Shown here: piece by piece, positions 63,150-64,000 of the stretch
Numbering within the stretch: the stretch's first letter is position 1
How the letters are laid out: each line of letters begins with the position of its first letter
NCBI GenBank assembly: GCA_947628225.1
Contig: CANQYY010000001.1
Span: forward strand, 1-64,000
DNA from: an uncultured Lachnospiraceae bacterium
GTDB lineage: Bacteria > Bacillota > Clostridia > Lachnospirales > Lachnospiraceae
Reading direction: 5' to 3'
Length of the DNA: 64,000 nt
Translations under genes and position numbers: made by a program
The notes under the pieces: generated by a model
What the model was told of the DNA's origin: nothing
The model's input: the letters and a program-made list of their open reading frames with translations, nothing else
Databases searched by the model: none

Positions 63150-64000
63150 ATGAAACAAAAAAAGACAATCATCTTATTACTAATCGCTTCTCTGATATGC
63201 GGAGGCAGCGCATTCGGCGCCTCATCAACCGTCGTCGAGGCGGCGAAGAAAAAGAAAGTGACCCTGACGCCGAAAAAAGTTACGATAACCGTAGGCAAGA
63301 CGAAGAAACTAAAACTGAAGAATAATAAAAAGAAAGTAAAGTGGACGATCAAGTCCGGCAAGAAATTCGTTACCCTGAAGTCGAAGAAAAAGACCGGCGT
63401 GACCGTTAAGGGAAAGAAAGCGGGCAAAGCAAAAGTACAGGCGAAAGTCGGCAAGAAAAAATACACTTGTACTGTGAAAGTAAAAGCAAAGAAAAGCAAT
63501 AAGGACAGCAAAAATAATAAAAACAATCAGAATACCAACAGCGGTAAGAATAACGGGACGAACAGTCGACCGACCACAACTCCGTCTGCAGTAACTTCAC
63601 CAACAGGAACCAACAAAATACTAACCCTGCATTATAATGAGGAAAATGCGGCTGAAGTGAGAAGTCAGATAGAGGTTTCGGAAGTCCCTGTGCATGTGAT
63701 TGTAGATGAGGGTGTAACGAAAATCGAGGAGAGGGCATTTAATGAATGTAGCAGCCTTGCGAGTATAGAGATACCGAATAGCGTAACGAGCATAGGGTAT
63801 ATGGCATTTGCTTTCTGTAGCAGCCTTGCGGAAATCGAGATACCGGGAAGTGTAACTAGTATCGGGGAGTCTGCATTTTATGGTTGTAGCAGCCTTACGA
63901 GAATAGAGATACCGAACAGCGTAACTAGCATAGGGGAATCTACATTTTATGATTGTAGCAGCCTTACTAGTATAAAGATACCGGGAAGCGTAACAAGCAT
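63150..64000 (+). CDS. BspA-like leucine-rich-repeat surface protein (partial)
   Basis: Start of an exported protein that runs off the window (283 codons seen). Signal peptide about 1-30, then a Lys-rich Ig-like (BIG2) domain about 34-110 (VTLTPKKVTITVGKTKKL to KYTCTVKVKAKK), a Ser/Asn/Thr-rich linker about 112-150, and BspA-type LRR_5 repeats of 23 residues (consensus CSSLTSIEIPNSVTSIGESAF), encoded by 69-base DNA repeats starting at 63747, 63816, 63885 and 63954. BspA-like proteins bind host or bacterial surfaces. GGAGG precedes the ATG. Expression is probably phase-variable through the adjoining inverted repeats. Confidence 0.88.
   Translation, partial: MKQKKTIILLLIASLICGGSAFGASSTVVEAAKKKKVTLTPKKVTITVGKTKKLKLKNNKKKVKWTIKSGKKFVTLKSKKKTGVTVKGKKAGKAKVQAKVGKKKYTCTVKVKAKKSNKDSKNNKNNQNTNSGKNNGTNSRPTTTPSAVTSPTGTNKILTLHYNEENAAEVRSQIEVSEVPVHVIVDEGVTKIEERAFNECSSLASIEIPNSVTSIGYMAFAFCSSLAEIEIPGSVTSIGESAFYGCSSLTRIEIPNSVTSIGESTFYDCSSLTSIKIPGSVTS

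Noticed and set aside
63747..64000. 69-bp tandem DNA repeats as a separate repeat element
   Set aside because: They are in frame and encode the 23-residue leucine-rich repeats of the surface protein.

Overview
The window reads as the chromosome of a low- to mid-GC, butyrate-producing Clostridia, most likely a Lachnospiraceae gut commensal. The main reasons are the butyrate operon order thl-crt-hbd-bcd-etfB-etfA, Firmicutes-type TTGNNN-N17-TATNNT promoters with strong AGGAGG ribosome sites, GTG/TTG starts, Lys-rich exported proteins and a BspA-like leucine-rich-repeat protein. The species cannot be named from the sequence alone.

Layout: 0-6.1 kb carries the complete acetyl-CoA to butyryl-CoA pathway, closed by a terminator. 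6.2-9.3 kb has three carbohydrate genes (GT2 glycosyltransferase, NodB-type deacetylase, secreted GH5 glucanase). 9.3-12 kb has a DUF4867-like gene and a chemoreceptor; glmS (minus) and aroB (plus) diverge from about 14.0 kb. 15.3-17.8 kb is a LemA/DUF2207 pair. 17.8-20.8 kb is a thiamine-thiazole operon (thiS-thiG-thiH-tenI) with a strong leader hairpin, followed by metA and a second chemoreceptor. 23.7-29.7 kb is arginine biosynthesis: argG divergent from argC-argJ-argB-argD, with an ARG box. 30-37.5 kb runs comEA, a two-component system, a GerMN lipoprotein, comEC, a 58-bp tandem repeat block, holA and tRNA-Ser(CGA). 37.7-47.7 kb has an L,D-transpeptidase, a sirtuin, a divergent cluster of exported DUF4430 and beta-propeller proteins with an ECF transporter (possibly corrinoid uptake), and DegV. 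47.7-52.6 kb has pcrA, a DUF1836 gene and rlmD.

From 52.6 to 59.9 kb the sequence is an accessory island lodged at the 3' end of rlmD. Broken copies of an rlmD C-terminal extension lie at its start, its middle and its end. Cargo: a RhuM-family protein, a small double-glycine-leader/zinc-ribbon peptide beside a putative HExxH metallopeptidase, an IetAS-type AAA-ATPase/subtilase defence pair, and a MntA-HepT toxin-antitoxin pair. A third chemoreceptor follows.

The last 2.2 kb holds the most striking structure. A tyrosine recombinase is followed directly by a 315-bp segment bounded by perfect 17-bp inverted repeats, just upstream of a BspA-like surface-protein gene that runs off the window. The only consensus promoter inside the segment points away from that gene, and a terminator in the segment would stop read-through from the recombinase. 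This is the expected structure of a phase-variable invertible promoter caught in the OFF orientation.
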